From Isoetes taiwanensis (taxonomy: Eukaryota > Streptophyta > Lycopodiopsida > Isoetales > Isoetaceae): a stretch of 64,000 bases of DNA. Under the pieces are notes generated by a model, which was given only the letters and a program-made list of their open reading frames with translations, was not told where the DNA came from and ran no database searches. The position numbers were made by a program, and so were the translations under genes. Positions 35,001 to 46,200 of the stretch are shown one piece after another (within the stretch, counting starts at the first letter, position 1; the number at the start of each line of letters is the position of its first letter). Where the stretch lies: NCBI GenBank assembly GCA_021234155.1, contig JAJEKV010000058.1, positions 6,024,600 through 6,088,599 on the forward strand, written 5' to 3'.

Positions 35001-35197
35001 TGAAAGTCTATTGAATTCAATGTATTGAAGGAAATAGAGACCACAAAGGAAAATGGAGCGTAAGCTATCTCAGAATGCTACAGAGAAGAACCCCTGCTCT
35101 AAGCTGACTATGACATTTATAGTAGGATCATGTCAGTACAATAGGTGGCATACTATGCTGAGTCATTATAACAATGTGATATAGTGAATGTCTAACA
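35001..35197 (-). repeat. Copia 3' LTR
   Basis: 197 bp. On the minus strand it starts TGTTAGACATTCAC and ends GACTTTCA (TG...CA). It is about 90% similar to 51822-52015. A purine-rich stretch CAGGGGGA lies immediately inside (35198-35206), the expected polypurine tract. Confidence 0.9.
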
Positions 35198-35206
35198 TCC
35201 CCCTGA

Positions 35207-36604
35207 TGACCAGCATACCTGAAAGGAAATCTAAATTCTAACAAAAAAGAACCTTAAAAGGTTTTTATTCCCCCCTGGGAATGAGCCACAGGTGCAACAT
35301 GTAAGAAATTTTTCATAGTAGAGAAATTGTTGCCTGTAAGACCCTTAGTGAAACCATCAGCACACTGATCCTTAATAGAACAGTAGGAAAGTGTAAGTAA
35401 CTTATTCTGCAGCTATTCTCGAACAAAACAGAGTTTGATGTCCATGTGCTTGATTTGTAAATGAAGCTGATAGTCCTTCGCATGTTGTATTGCTCCAAGA
35501 TTGTCACAATATATCTTTGCTGGTGTAGTTAGAATGCCAAGATCTTCAAATAAATGAACTAATCACAACATTTCCTGCACTGTGAAAGTAAGGGCTTTAA
35601 TTTCTGCTTCAGTGATACTAATATTGTTAGAGTCTTGTTTTTGGGACTTCCAGCTGATAGGATTATCACCAAAGAAGGAAAGATAGCCCGTGAGACACAG
35701 GGATGCTTTTATTTATTTTCCCAATGCAAATTATATAGAATGGTTGGCGAATCTAAGGAGAATTAGATTAGTTTTAGTGGCGAATATGCTAAACTACCCT
35801 TTTTTTTTATAACTATTTGGCGAATTTGTTTGTTGTTGAAGCTTTAAAGTTTAGAAATATAGGCTTGCTGAAGCTTTATAATCTAGAATTATAGGCAAAT
35901 ACCACTCTTATACTGGCAGTAAAACACAATATAAATCATCTATTTGTTTTCTGTTTTGCTTCTACTCATATTAGTTTAAAACTCGAGCATTTCTAGTTCA
36001 TTCTCAACTCGAAAACATCAAATTGCTGAAAATGCAGAAAAGAAAAGCTCTTAAATCCTCAAGAAAACTACAAATATTTTTTTTTGATGCTCTAAAATCC
36101 GTGTGCTTGGATTGATCTGGGCGAATACTATACCTCCGGGGCAAGAAGGTGTAGAATGGAGGCGAATCCACTCCTATCTGAGATTAGATTACAGGGCGAA
36201 TACGTTCTTGGCGGGATGGCCTCCTATCAACTCGGGGCGAATATGCCAAAAAAAAATGGGCCACGTACACTACTCAACATTCGTATGCAATTTTCAAAAA
36301 TCCCTAAAAATTCGGTTTTTGGCGAATATTCGCCACTAAAATCATCACTGGTGAGACATTTTTTTGAGTCAATATCGGTGGAGGCCATGTCTGAATCAGA
36401 GTAAGGGATAAGTTATGGATTAGGCACTTTAGTGTAGTGTAGACCATCTGTGGCAGTGCCTTTTAGATATCGAAGTACACGCTGTGCTGCCTTCCAATGT
36501 GATTGTTTGGGATGGGTCATAAAGCGAGACAAGACTCCGACGGCATAGACAATATCAGGTCGAGTAGTACAAAGATATAGGAGTGCTCCAACTAATTGCC
36601 TATA
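35207..36604 (-). pseudogene. Copia RT C-terminus and RNase H (split by a hAT MITE)
   Basis: The minus strand at 36604-36360 reads [20 protein letters not shown] and [15 protein letters not shown], the RT-to-RNase H connection of copia. After the 653-bp insertion, 35689-35210 reads TGYLSFFGDNPISWKSQKQ, SITEAEIKAL and KIYCDNLGAIQHAKD, the RNase H region. In-frame stops are present, so it is not functional. Confidence 0.85.
35690..36358. mobile_element. Non-autonomous hAT-type element (653 bp) with 8-bp TSD
   Basis: The element is 35698-36350, flanked by the exact 8-bp duplication GTGAGACA (35690-35697; 36351-36358). The ends are CAGGGATGCTTTTA and, reversed, CAGTGATGATTTTA, matching hAT termini and TSD length. 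It interrupts copia between RT and RNase H. Its interior is noncoding and holds about nine GGCGAAT motifs, including the palindrome GGCGAATATTCGCC near the right end, which could be subterminal binding sites. Confidence 0.92.
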
Positions 36605-36608
36605 TAAT
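36605..36608. repeat. Target-site duplication TAAT, left side of element B
   Basis: TAAT directly precedes the terminal AAGCACTATTTC. The same TAAT follows the other end at 47790-47793. Removing the element and one copy restores the copia RT reading [13 protein letters not shown]. Confidence 0.92.
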
Positions 36609-36636
36609 AAGCACTATTTCATTAATTTGAGAACAA
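36609..36636 (+). repeat. Element B left terminal inverted repeat
   Basis: About 28 bp from AAGCACTATTTCATTAAT, paired with 47762-47789. Confidence 0.9.
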
Positions 36637-36689
36637 TGCATAAAATTGAGAAATTGAAGAGCATATATTAAGTTCCATTTGTTAATACA

Positions 36690-36870
36690 AATACACAAAG
36701 TTTGAATTGAAATTGAATTACAATTAAATAGAATAGAATAAATTTTTTAACATCTACAGAGACCAATAGGTCATGGGACCCATACAATGGGCTAGTACAA
36801 TCATTACTACTAGGATTAAAAAACCCCTGCCTCGAAAGTTTTTCAAGGGAAAAACCTTTGCAGTAATGAT
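36690..36870 (-). mobile_element. LINE 3'-end fragment inside element B
   Basis: On the minus strand this reads GAGGCAGGGGTTTTTTAATCC, then TGGGTCCCATGACCTATTGG and TCTCTGTAGATGTTAAAAAA, and ends in TTCTA repeats. It parallels the LINE 3' UTR at 6650-6810 on the plus strand. It lies between the transposase-like stop codon and the element end, so it either inserted there or supplies the 3' UTR and terminator. Confidence 0.6.
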
Positions 36871-36943
36871 GATACTAGACAATCAGAGATAAAACAAAAT
36901 AAAATAAAACACAACTACATTAAATAGTAACTTTGTCCATAAT

Positions 36944-39900
36944 TCAACCCACAAGCTTCAAGTTCCACTTTGCCTTCTCGGCATTCTTCTTTGGTATCTT
37001 GTGTGCATTCAGTTTTGAAATGTCTTTACCTCCCCAAGGTTGATACGAGAACAAGATACAACTTGTTAGTTCGCGTCTTGGAGGATCTGATGGATTTCTC
37101 ACCCATTGTTTACTCCAACAATTCTCATACAATGCCTTTTCATCAGTTTCTTTCTTTCTAGTGCCTCGTGGTGTCCAGTATTGAACCATGAACCAATACT
37201 TATTTGGGTCCTTTGAATTTTCATCTGGAAGCGGGTCTGAGAGTGCTTCCCCTAGCCATACAGGATATATGTCAGGATCGCTAGGTCTGACAAGGACAAA
37301 GCATCCTTTTTTTATGTCCTCACTTACTTCCCATTCTGGCAAGTCATGCCATTTAGGTCTAGATGCTTTGCTACCAACATGCCATGCAGATAAAGGATCT
37401 CGCCTTTTCCTGAATTCTCCAATTTCACAGCTATCAAAGCTTTCACCTTTCCATCGTGATGCAGGTAGAAAACCATCTTTTAAAGGACCAGCTGTAATGT
37501 CTACATTTTGTAAAGAGTCTAGTACTCTTCTCCAATATCCAATAGTATTATAAAGACAAGTAGCCTTTTCTTCCCCAGTGCTAGGGTGTTTCATCATCTG
37601 CTCCCAATGACTAATGAATTGTTGTACTCCTTTAGTCAACGATTGCATGTCCTTCAAGCTTCCAAAAGGTGGCAAGCTTTGTGGCTCACCTGTGGGTATT
37701 TTGGGCTTTCCATTTTCATCACGTTTCCACATCTCAATAGGATCACCCCAATTGTCATCAGAAGGGTGCATCTTACACTGCATAATTGGGATACCTTCTC
37801 TAACCCAAAACTTAAACTGCAATGGTTTAGAATGTCCAGTCAATGCTTCTTTTCCATCAGGCATATAGTCTTGAACAAATCCTTTCCAATCAGGCACTTC
37901 ATCCACAAGGAAGGCAACGGACCTAGGTGATACACTTGATTCAAATATCTCCATCAGTTGTGGTAGCGTGGTTATAGACTCCCTCTTCAAAGATGAAGAA
38001 AACACGCCAAAAAATGCATCGATATCCTCATGGGTATGTCCAACCATGAGAAATCCAACTTTTACTGTCTCAAAGACACCTCTTGCCGTTAAATATGAGC
38101 ATGCTTGAAATAGCCATCGATTCTTATTTTCTTTGAAGCAATTATCCAGCTGTAAACAAAACTCTCGAGGCAAAGGCTTTGGATAAAAATCTGGAACGTC
38201 CTCACTTGTTGTTAACGGCTTGTCACATGGCTTATTAGATGATGAGCTAGATGAAAACCTAATGGAATCCCGTAATGATCTCTGAGATATAAATGCTTGA
38301 TTGTCCATTAGAGCATCAAAAACACCTGTATAGCTAGCTGCCCCTGTGGACTTCAACACGCCTCTTTCCAAATTTCTTAAGCACTTGAATATTGAACCAA
38401 CATGAAAGTTTGGGCCATCCTCCCATAGATCTAAAGTAAAATGACCATATGCGCCAGCACCATGACCATGTGTAAGCATACCTGCTAAAGATATCTTCAA
38501 TTGCTGTGCATTACCACAATTCTTCGGTATTGGCTGGATCCTAGGCAAGAAAGTCTTATGTTGGTCCATTTTATCATGGATGATGCATAAACATTTATCA
38601 GGTTCTAAGTTGGAAAATGTTCTCCATTGCCAATACACGGATCTACAAGACATTTGCTCTGCTTGGTGTGCACGCAATTCCTCAAATAATGCATCATATT
38701 TTGCAGTAACCATAGTGCTCCTCATGGCCTCCCTCAGAGATATACATGTACTGCACTTGGAGAATGAAGAGTTCTTTCCCACTTCCACATTTGGAAAATG
38801 CTTTGCCCATAGCTTGCTAAATGCAGTTTGAGAGATAGAATGCCCTCCTAATCTAGTCATCACCGTATTAACCTCTTCCAAGCACACTTTTTGAATGTAA
38901 GATGGAGGTAACACTTTGACTACTTGTTTAGTCCCGTCAATCCCTACTTTTGCCCTATGTGGCATTGATTCTGCCATACTTTTTACAAGACCATCAAACA
39001 CATTGATAGCTAGCAATGTATTATCTCTTGTCTTCAATGAACCTGTGTTTCCATGCAGAGCTCTTCTAGCACCCATATCAAATTCTTCTTTGCTTCTGTA
39101 GAAAGTAGCATCAGAAATGTTAACTATCCTGCACCATGCCTCTCTGCAAACCCATTTGCCAAAAAGCGAATACTTAAGATGCCCTGTATCATTGTCCCTA
39201 TGGCATGCACCAAATATGGAATATCTCATTGTCCTTCTATCATTGCTATGTTGTCCCCAATATGTAGTCCTAATAGAAAGCAACTCATCTAGAGAGTATT
39301 GGATGGTGCATTGTGAAGGACAACAGGCCATACCCCTAACCAATTGCACTTGCTCCATTGGGCTTAATTGCTCTTTCTCCTTTTTTTTCCTTTTTGGAAT
39401 TGCTTTCTTTCTCATGGAAAATCGGTATGGTCTTTTCCTGATGTTGATTGCCTGCTCATATGGTACCAACTTCACATCATTGTTTGCATTACATTGCATA
39501 GGCAACAACCTACTGCCATCCATGTTCGTAACAAGTGAGATAGGCCATCTCATCAACACTCTAACCTCTAATGACCCCTTGCAAGCTTCACAACCATTAT
39601 TCAAAATGCCAACTTCATCTGGATTTGACGGCATCAATTCACTAATCATCACTCCAACAAAATCTTGTCCTAATGGCTGATTAGAAACAAAATCTAGAGG
39701 GTCAGTTACAATCATGATTCCAGTTGCAAAGCTCTCCGCAGAACAAGCATGCAACATCTTTACATATTTTCCTTTCCATTCGCTTCTCCTCACAACCATC
39801 TCAGGCGCATTCATATTTGATGCAGAACTTGACTTTGCTTGAGACACACTTGACTTTGTTTGTGGTGCACTCGATCCTGCTTCTTTGTTAGCTAGCTATA

Positions 39901-41300
39901 ACATTCAAATAGTTGACAGTTAGCAAACATTGTAATAAAATGGTCCAAATAAAACTGGTTAGATAAATTTGTACAAATTGACATTGTTTTTTGAAAAATG
40001 CATGTTTCATGGACATATGTCCGTATGCAGCACTATTTAGCTACTTAAGCTAAAACTAGAAGAATTATGCATCTTAATGTTCCCAGGAACATAAGAGGCT
40101 TAGGAAGACATCTAAAACTAAAGAGACTAACTAAGCAAACAAGGAGACTTAAAAGAGACTATCTAAGTAAACAACATAAGGATTCAAATAAACGAAAGGG
40201 AAGATATGCTATTAGAACCTATATATCTTTTGGTATGGCCAAAAACTTAGGATTCAAATGTTTATTAAAGTATTGAGGATACCCAAGCCTGGTATCCCCT
40301 TAAATATTAAACAAGAAAAAAAATCACGACAGAGCGGTGGCAGCCAAGCTACAGATCCGGCAAGCACCAATTCTGGATTCAATAAGGCCCAATTCTATCA
40401 CATGCCACCGGATTTCTACAAACAAAGGAAATTTGTAAGGAAGATTCGGATTTCTACCTCAAGGCCAGAGATTATCACATATCAGAGGTCGGCATAGCAG
40501 CATAAAAACGGATGCCATGGACGAATTTAGAGCAGGGTTAGGACGCCATGGACGGATTCAGAACAGGGTTCGGATGCTATGGACAGAAAAAGGGGCAGCA
40601 TCGAATGTTCTGAGCTCTGCTATTTGGGGTCGCTCTGAGGCAGATCCGGATATGAAATAGCCAGCATCTTTTTCATGCAGCAATGATAGATTTAGCCATA
40701 AAAAAGGCAGATCCGGATATAAAATGGAGGAATCGGCCAGAACCCTGCTGCAAAATCCGGCATCTTTAGCCCAGAGCTCCATTGTGTGATGAAAACAGAG
40801 TAACACAAACCCATTTTTCCTCAAAAAACAGAAATTTTCAAACAAGAATGTATGTGGCTTTGGAAACAGAGTTACTGGCCTGGTTTTTCCTCTGAAAACA
40901 GAGTAACACGAACCCATTTTTCCTCCAAAAACAGAAATTTTCAAACAAGAATGTAGTGGACTAACCTCTTTAGCATAGAGAATATCTTTTACTGGCCACT
41001 CCACGAATGATCCCACTGCTTCAGATACGGTCTCAGCTCCAAGAGTTGGTTTCGGCAGCATTATTTCGCCTCCCAATGAGGATCGCACCTCTACGTTGCA
41101 CCATCCAGCTTCAATGCTCTTGCAATGGATTGTCCCAAAGGATTCCATGACAATGCCTTTACCAACAATGTTTCCATCGATAAGAAGCTGGCATTCTGCA
41201 TGAGCCATAGGACTTTAGACAAAATTTAAGACTGAATAGGAGTTGTGCACAGAAGTAAATTACCTTGGGTTTTCTCTTTAGTAGTATCCTGTGATGCCAT
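36944..41300 (-). CDS. DUF8039-DUF7869 transposase-like protein, intact, 3 exons, 1072 aa
   Basis: Exons 41300-41264 (MASQDTTKEKTQ), 41195-40966 and 39895-36944 join in frame at canonical sites (AAG|GTAATT, CATGCAG|AA; GAG|GTTAGT, GTTATAG|CT). Exon 2 encodes a DUF8039-like domain (ECQLLIDGNIVGKG...AVGSFVEWP), a domain I know from plant transposase-like proteins. Exon 3 carries Cys pairs (GCEACKG, CCPSQC, KCSTC), an HTH-like WCRIVNISDATFYRSKEEF, and a DUF7869-like region with candidate catalytic acids in HDKMDQHK (about residue 530), LQLDNCFKENKNR (about 673) and VGHTHEDID (about 708-715). The third acid falls about 35-42 residues after the second, as in DDE/D recombinases. The C-terminal part has a CFVLVRP module. 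The DUF names are from memory. Its element-terminal context argues strongly that it is the transposase; catalytic residues are inferred. Confidence 0.85.
39896..40965 (-). other. Intron 2 of the element B transposase-like gene
   Basis: 1070 bp with canonical ends. It contains a duplicated 50-bp block (GAGTAACAC.AACCCATTTTTCCTC, about 40798 and 40903) and one copy of the element palindrome (ATGGACATATGTCCGTAT, about 40009-40026). Confidence 0.75.
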
Positions 41301-42504
41301 ATTCAGCCGCAGCCGCTTATGATGTTTTTGATGCCTCAGATAACTCTTCAATTTCCAACAAGACTGAAAATGGAGGTGCAGCCGAAAATGATGAAGAATC
41401 AGCGGGAAGTGGTGAAGAAAGAATTGTAACAGAAAGAAGCGCAGAGGATTTCGGGTTCAAGATTCAATCTTGGACGCCCATGTTTCAAATTTCGAATTTC
41501 TAAAAATAGCATCATTCTCCTTAACAAACCATTAAAGATTTTTCTGTTACACCCACCGCCTCTGATCGAGCGGCTAAAACAAGAAGAAGTGAAGACTGTT
41601 GAAGGCGGAGGAGGCTTCTCAAGAATGGAGGCAGCAAAACATGGACGTGAAGTACTCGGCATGACTTCCAAAAAAAGGCGAAAACCAGGTGGGTGCCCGT
41701 TCTTATTCTTCTTCTTCCTCTGTGAAATCTCTGAAATCTCTGTTGTTATCTCAAGAATAAGAGAACATGCGAGTATCTTTGGCTGCAAAAAGTCCGAGCA
41801 TGATCGTAGCTGATTATTTAGATTTGCTTTAGCCCATCTGACACAAACAAAAATCCTATGTACTACTGAACAAAAAATTGTATCCTGTGTACTACCGAAC
41901 CAAATCATGTGTCCTCGTTGCTTCTGTTAGATTTGCATATCCAAACACCATTTTTTTTTTTAAAATCTACCTTTGTTTTTCGTTTCTTTTGCTTACTTAG
42001 ATTTGCATGCTCAAATATCCCCTTTTTTTTTTCTTTTTACCTACCTTTGTTTTTCATTTCTTTTTCTTACTGCCACATCATCAAATATTACCTTTGAGAT
42101 AATGACCTTAATATTTTCAAGATACCTACTATCCTCCTTTTTTTTTACATTGCCACTATAAATATTAATGGCATTGCCTTCTAGAGGCCAATATTCCTTT
42201 GAGTCCCAAATTACTATTTTTACAACTTGTGATCTTTCTCCTTTTCTTGTTATGTTTGATGTTTGGCTTGCCCTTTTATTTGTACTTTTTTCCCCTTTCC
42301 TTATGTGATTATTGGATAGTGATTGACCATTCCATTGGATAATTGGTTTGGGGTTTTTTAATTAGAGATTAATCTCGACCGTCCATTTGATCCAACAATT
42401 GATCTTAGCCCCTGTCCATAAACCTCTGTGTCTTCGAAATACTTAGTTTTTTTGCTTTGTGTTCTAGTTTGCTTTATAACATAGAGAAAGAAAATATGGT
42501 GTTG

Positions 42505-43224
42505 TTACGGACACATGTCTTCAAAACTCTTTTTTGGCTTCCATGCTCTTTTGCTTTGGGTTTTAGTTTGCTTTATAATGTACAGAAAAAAAAATGTAGT
42601 GTTGTTACGGACATATGTTTGCAAAACCCTTTTCTTGGCTTTATGCTCTAGTTTAGTTTATAATGCATGAAATGTATCAAAACAAAAAAGAAAACGAAAA
42701 TGCTCTAGTTTATTTTATAGCATAGAAAAAATGTTTATTACGGACATATGTCTGTAAAAGCCTAGTTTTGTTTTGCTTTATTCTCTAGTTTTAAGGAAAT
42801 GTGGATGATGTCTGCAAGCCTCTAGTTTTATTTTGCTTTTCATCTAGATTATTTTATAAGGAAACATGCACAGTGCAGTGAAAATGAAAATGTATAATTC
42901 TTTATTACGGACATATGTCTGCAAACCTTTAGTTTTATTTTGATTTTCATCTGAAAATGTGGAAAGTGCATAGAAAAAAAGGCATAATATTGTATTACGG
43001 ACATATGTCTGCATAGTATCTTATTACTTCTACTTATACTTCTAGTTTTGCCTTTTTGCTAGTTTAGCTTGAAAAGAAAATGTGAGCAGTGCATAGAAAG
43101 GGTAATCCATAGACCTTATTACGGACATATGTCTGTAAACCTCGAGTTTTTTGTTATCTAGTTTATTGTATTATTCTAAGGAATCAAGTTCTAAGCCTCT
43201 TATCTACAGACGTATGTCTGCAAA
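42505..43224. promoter_or_regulatory. Palindrome array of element B (8 sites)
   Basis: Sites near 42505, 42605, 42738, 42807 (degenerate), 42904, 42994, 43118 and 43204 match TTACGGACATATGTCTGTAA, a near-perfect 20-bp palindrome around GACATATGTC, spaced about 70-130 bp. Each is followed by a CTAGTTT.TTTTGCTTT stretch, so the array is also a degenerate tandem repeat of roughly 100 bp. It occupies the divergent promoter region next to the ParB-like gene. A further site is in the transposase intron (about 40009) and a half site (CTTCACGGACACAC on the minus strand) is about 47727-47743, just inside the right end. Confidence 0.88.
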
Positions 43225-43233
43225 CATCCACTA

Positions 43234-46200
43234 ATGGATTTTTTTCTGAAAGATGCAGATGTGCAAAGGGAAATAAAGCAAGTAGGACCAAAAGGCAAAA
43301 TGACAATGGAAGAGAATGATGATGGTGCAATTTTTAAGATTGTTGTTAGTGGCTATGAGGTACCGAGAACTTCTTTATGTGGGAGGAGTCCAAGTTGGGC
43401 TGTAGAGATCATGGAAAGTAAAAAGAAGTATGACCTTTGCTTGCTTTATCGAGAGTCTAATATGATGGCTATGAAAATAGCTGGACAAGTTTTAGGTGTG
43501 GAGGAGATTGATAATGATGGGCTGACTTTGATGGTGGAAGGCCCTAAAACGAGAAGGCCTATATTGTTTGATGGACTGAAACTCCAATACTTTTCCCCAA
43601 GTCTAATGGAAGCAAGCATTAGTGGAGATGCTATGTCATGCGCAACATTTGGATGGAAGCTACCTTCTTACAATAATTTGCAAGAGGCTGGAATAAAAAC
43701 GTCCTTTGATTTGGCATGTAAAATATCTGTAGTGCGGCGAGAAACATATGCAAAAAGTATTATATCCGCATGTGTGCTTGAGCGTTTGAAGAAGAATAAT
43801 AGAGATGAGAGCATCCAAAGGGGAATTATGAATCACAAGAAATTGTGCAATCAAAGGTTGTGCGTAAGAGGAAAGAGAAAATTGTGTCTAGTGCATCCGA
43901 TACTCTCGATCACTCGGGATAAACGAAGAAGAAGGTTGTTCTTGACGGTTGAAGATCGAATGAGATTGATGTTCAACAATTAGCTGAAAAAAAACAGAAA
44001 TGGATATTTTCAGAGGCTGAACAAATGAATGTAGCTCAAGAGGCCTCAAAGGTGCTAGAAAGATGGGAAAAATTTTATCCACTTGGTATTCGACACTTGG
44101 TGGAGATTGATGTAACTAGACTCAAGGTTTGTAAGGGAAAAGCGTCATTGTTCAACCATCGTCCTTATAACGAGGAACATATGGATGAGATATTGGAATG
44201 TATGATTTGGCGCCCGTGTCGAAATCCCAATCCAGCTGATGTTCTCCCCGTGAAAGTGAATACACATATACCATTTCCTTGGACTGATGAAAAAGATTTT
44301 GCAGATCCAACAATGGAATTTCTTGTTATAGAGGGTCAACATTCAACTGGAGCAACACAAGTGTTGCTTGGGATGGCTGAATGCACAGAAAAAATGAGAA
44401 GATTGTTCTCAAAAAGGTCTTGCAGAGTGTTAGCTGTAAACACTCCACCTCTTGAGCTGGCAATTATTAGTCATGCACAAAACGAAATCAACTATGTATC
44501 GGCATATAAAAGGTTATCTACATTTATCTTTCTTTTGTATTTGAGTACATCTATTTTTTTCATTGTTTGATCTATATTGCTTGTTTGTATAGCCCTTATG
44601 TTGACCAAATCAGACATGCGCGTGCTCAATGGATAGCGCTTGGAAGACCTGAAAAGGCAATAGCTAATGCTGGAAAAAGCACTCGTTGGGAGGTATGTGA
44701 TACCATTTCCACTTGCATTTGAGATTTAGATAGTTATAGTCTTTGTTGCATTATAGGAATTTGAGGAATACTGTAAGCTTACCATTGGAGCAATAAGTAA
44801 TCGGCAAAGATCGTCAACAAAAGAGAAACCAAGAATGAGCGAACATCTGGCATTTATTTGCTTAAATGATGCTTGTTGGAAAAATTGGGATTTAATATGG
44901 ACTAAATGGATGGCAAAGCAATTAAATCAGTGGAATGGGAAGCCACCTGCAGAACCATCACTTGATTTTTTCAATACTAAGTTAATGCGTGATGTGCAAG
45001 GTTTACTTCCTGAGGAGATGTTGGATTTAACAAAACGCATATTAAGTGGTGAGGTGTTTATGACTAAGCCAGGAAAGCAAGCGGGAAAGCATACAGATGT
45101 AATGGATATGAATGGGTATGCTGTTAAATTGAAACAGAGAAGGGTAATAAGAAATGGTATTGCTTCTTATATTAACTTGATCCAACGAAAGAAACATGCT
45201 ACCTTTGAGGACCATGCCAAAAAATATGGTATCACTGATGAAGAAGTAGACAAATGTCGCAAGTGGGCCGGAACTTACATTACCTCAGTGCTACAAAAGA
45301 ATAAGAAGGAGGAAGATCTTCCCAACATAGTTTTGGATTGGATACACGATAAGTTGGGACTGGATAGTGAGAAAGTTGATCCTAATAAGATGTCTTCTCC
45401 TTTTATAATAGCACAAGGTGTTAAAGGTTATGTTGAGCCAGGAGTTCCTAAAGGCCCCATATCCCTTTTTGTTTTAGATTTGCATCTTGCTGCACGTAAG
45501 AACGAAAATTGGGACGCAGATGATTGGGAACAATTTTGGAAAAGGTGTTCCACACTAACCTCATGTGATACATATACAATAATTTTATTCACTCCACCAG
45601 GTCCACAGTGTTGGTCTGCAATGAGGTCAGTTGGGACAATGGAATGTGATAAACATATAGTGTACTCAACCTATGAGCACGACTCTCCATCAAAGCAATA
45701 CATTCCTTGTGATACTACGTTCTCATTTTGTTTCATAATTATGCTTGCGAAGCCAAATGATAAGAACTTAAAAGCAGGACTTTGTTGGACAAGCTCTAAG
45801 CCAATACACACTATGTTCCTGAAAGACGATATAGAAAGCCGATCATCGCACTTATATAAGTATCTTGCAGATGTTCCTTCTTACTCAGATGTTGGAATGG
45901 AAGGTGGGGTTGTTAATTCCGTTTCCATGAGACCGCATGTGGCAAAGTATTTGGTGCAAATGTTTACAAATAAAGATACTATGGCATGTGAATGGTATAT
46001 GCATGGGAGTATAAGTCAAGCAGCTATATGCCTTGGGAAAAAATGTGTGTCAATTGCTGCTGGAAGCGTAGAGTATGAGTTTTGTGAGAAGTTTTTGAAC
46101 AACGTTGTGGTATATCAAGAAAGCCTACATAAGAATGATGCAAAGAATAAGAAAAAAGATGTACACTTATTGGATAGAGCAGATAGTCCATCCAACATAG

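Noticed and set aside
38580..39680. Plus-strand frames opposite the transposase-like exon
   Set aside because: Shadows of the minus-strand coding exon, which has the conserved motifs and is mirrored by element A.
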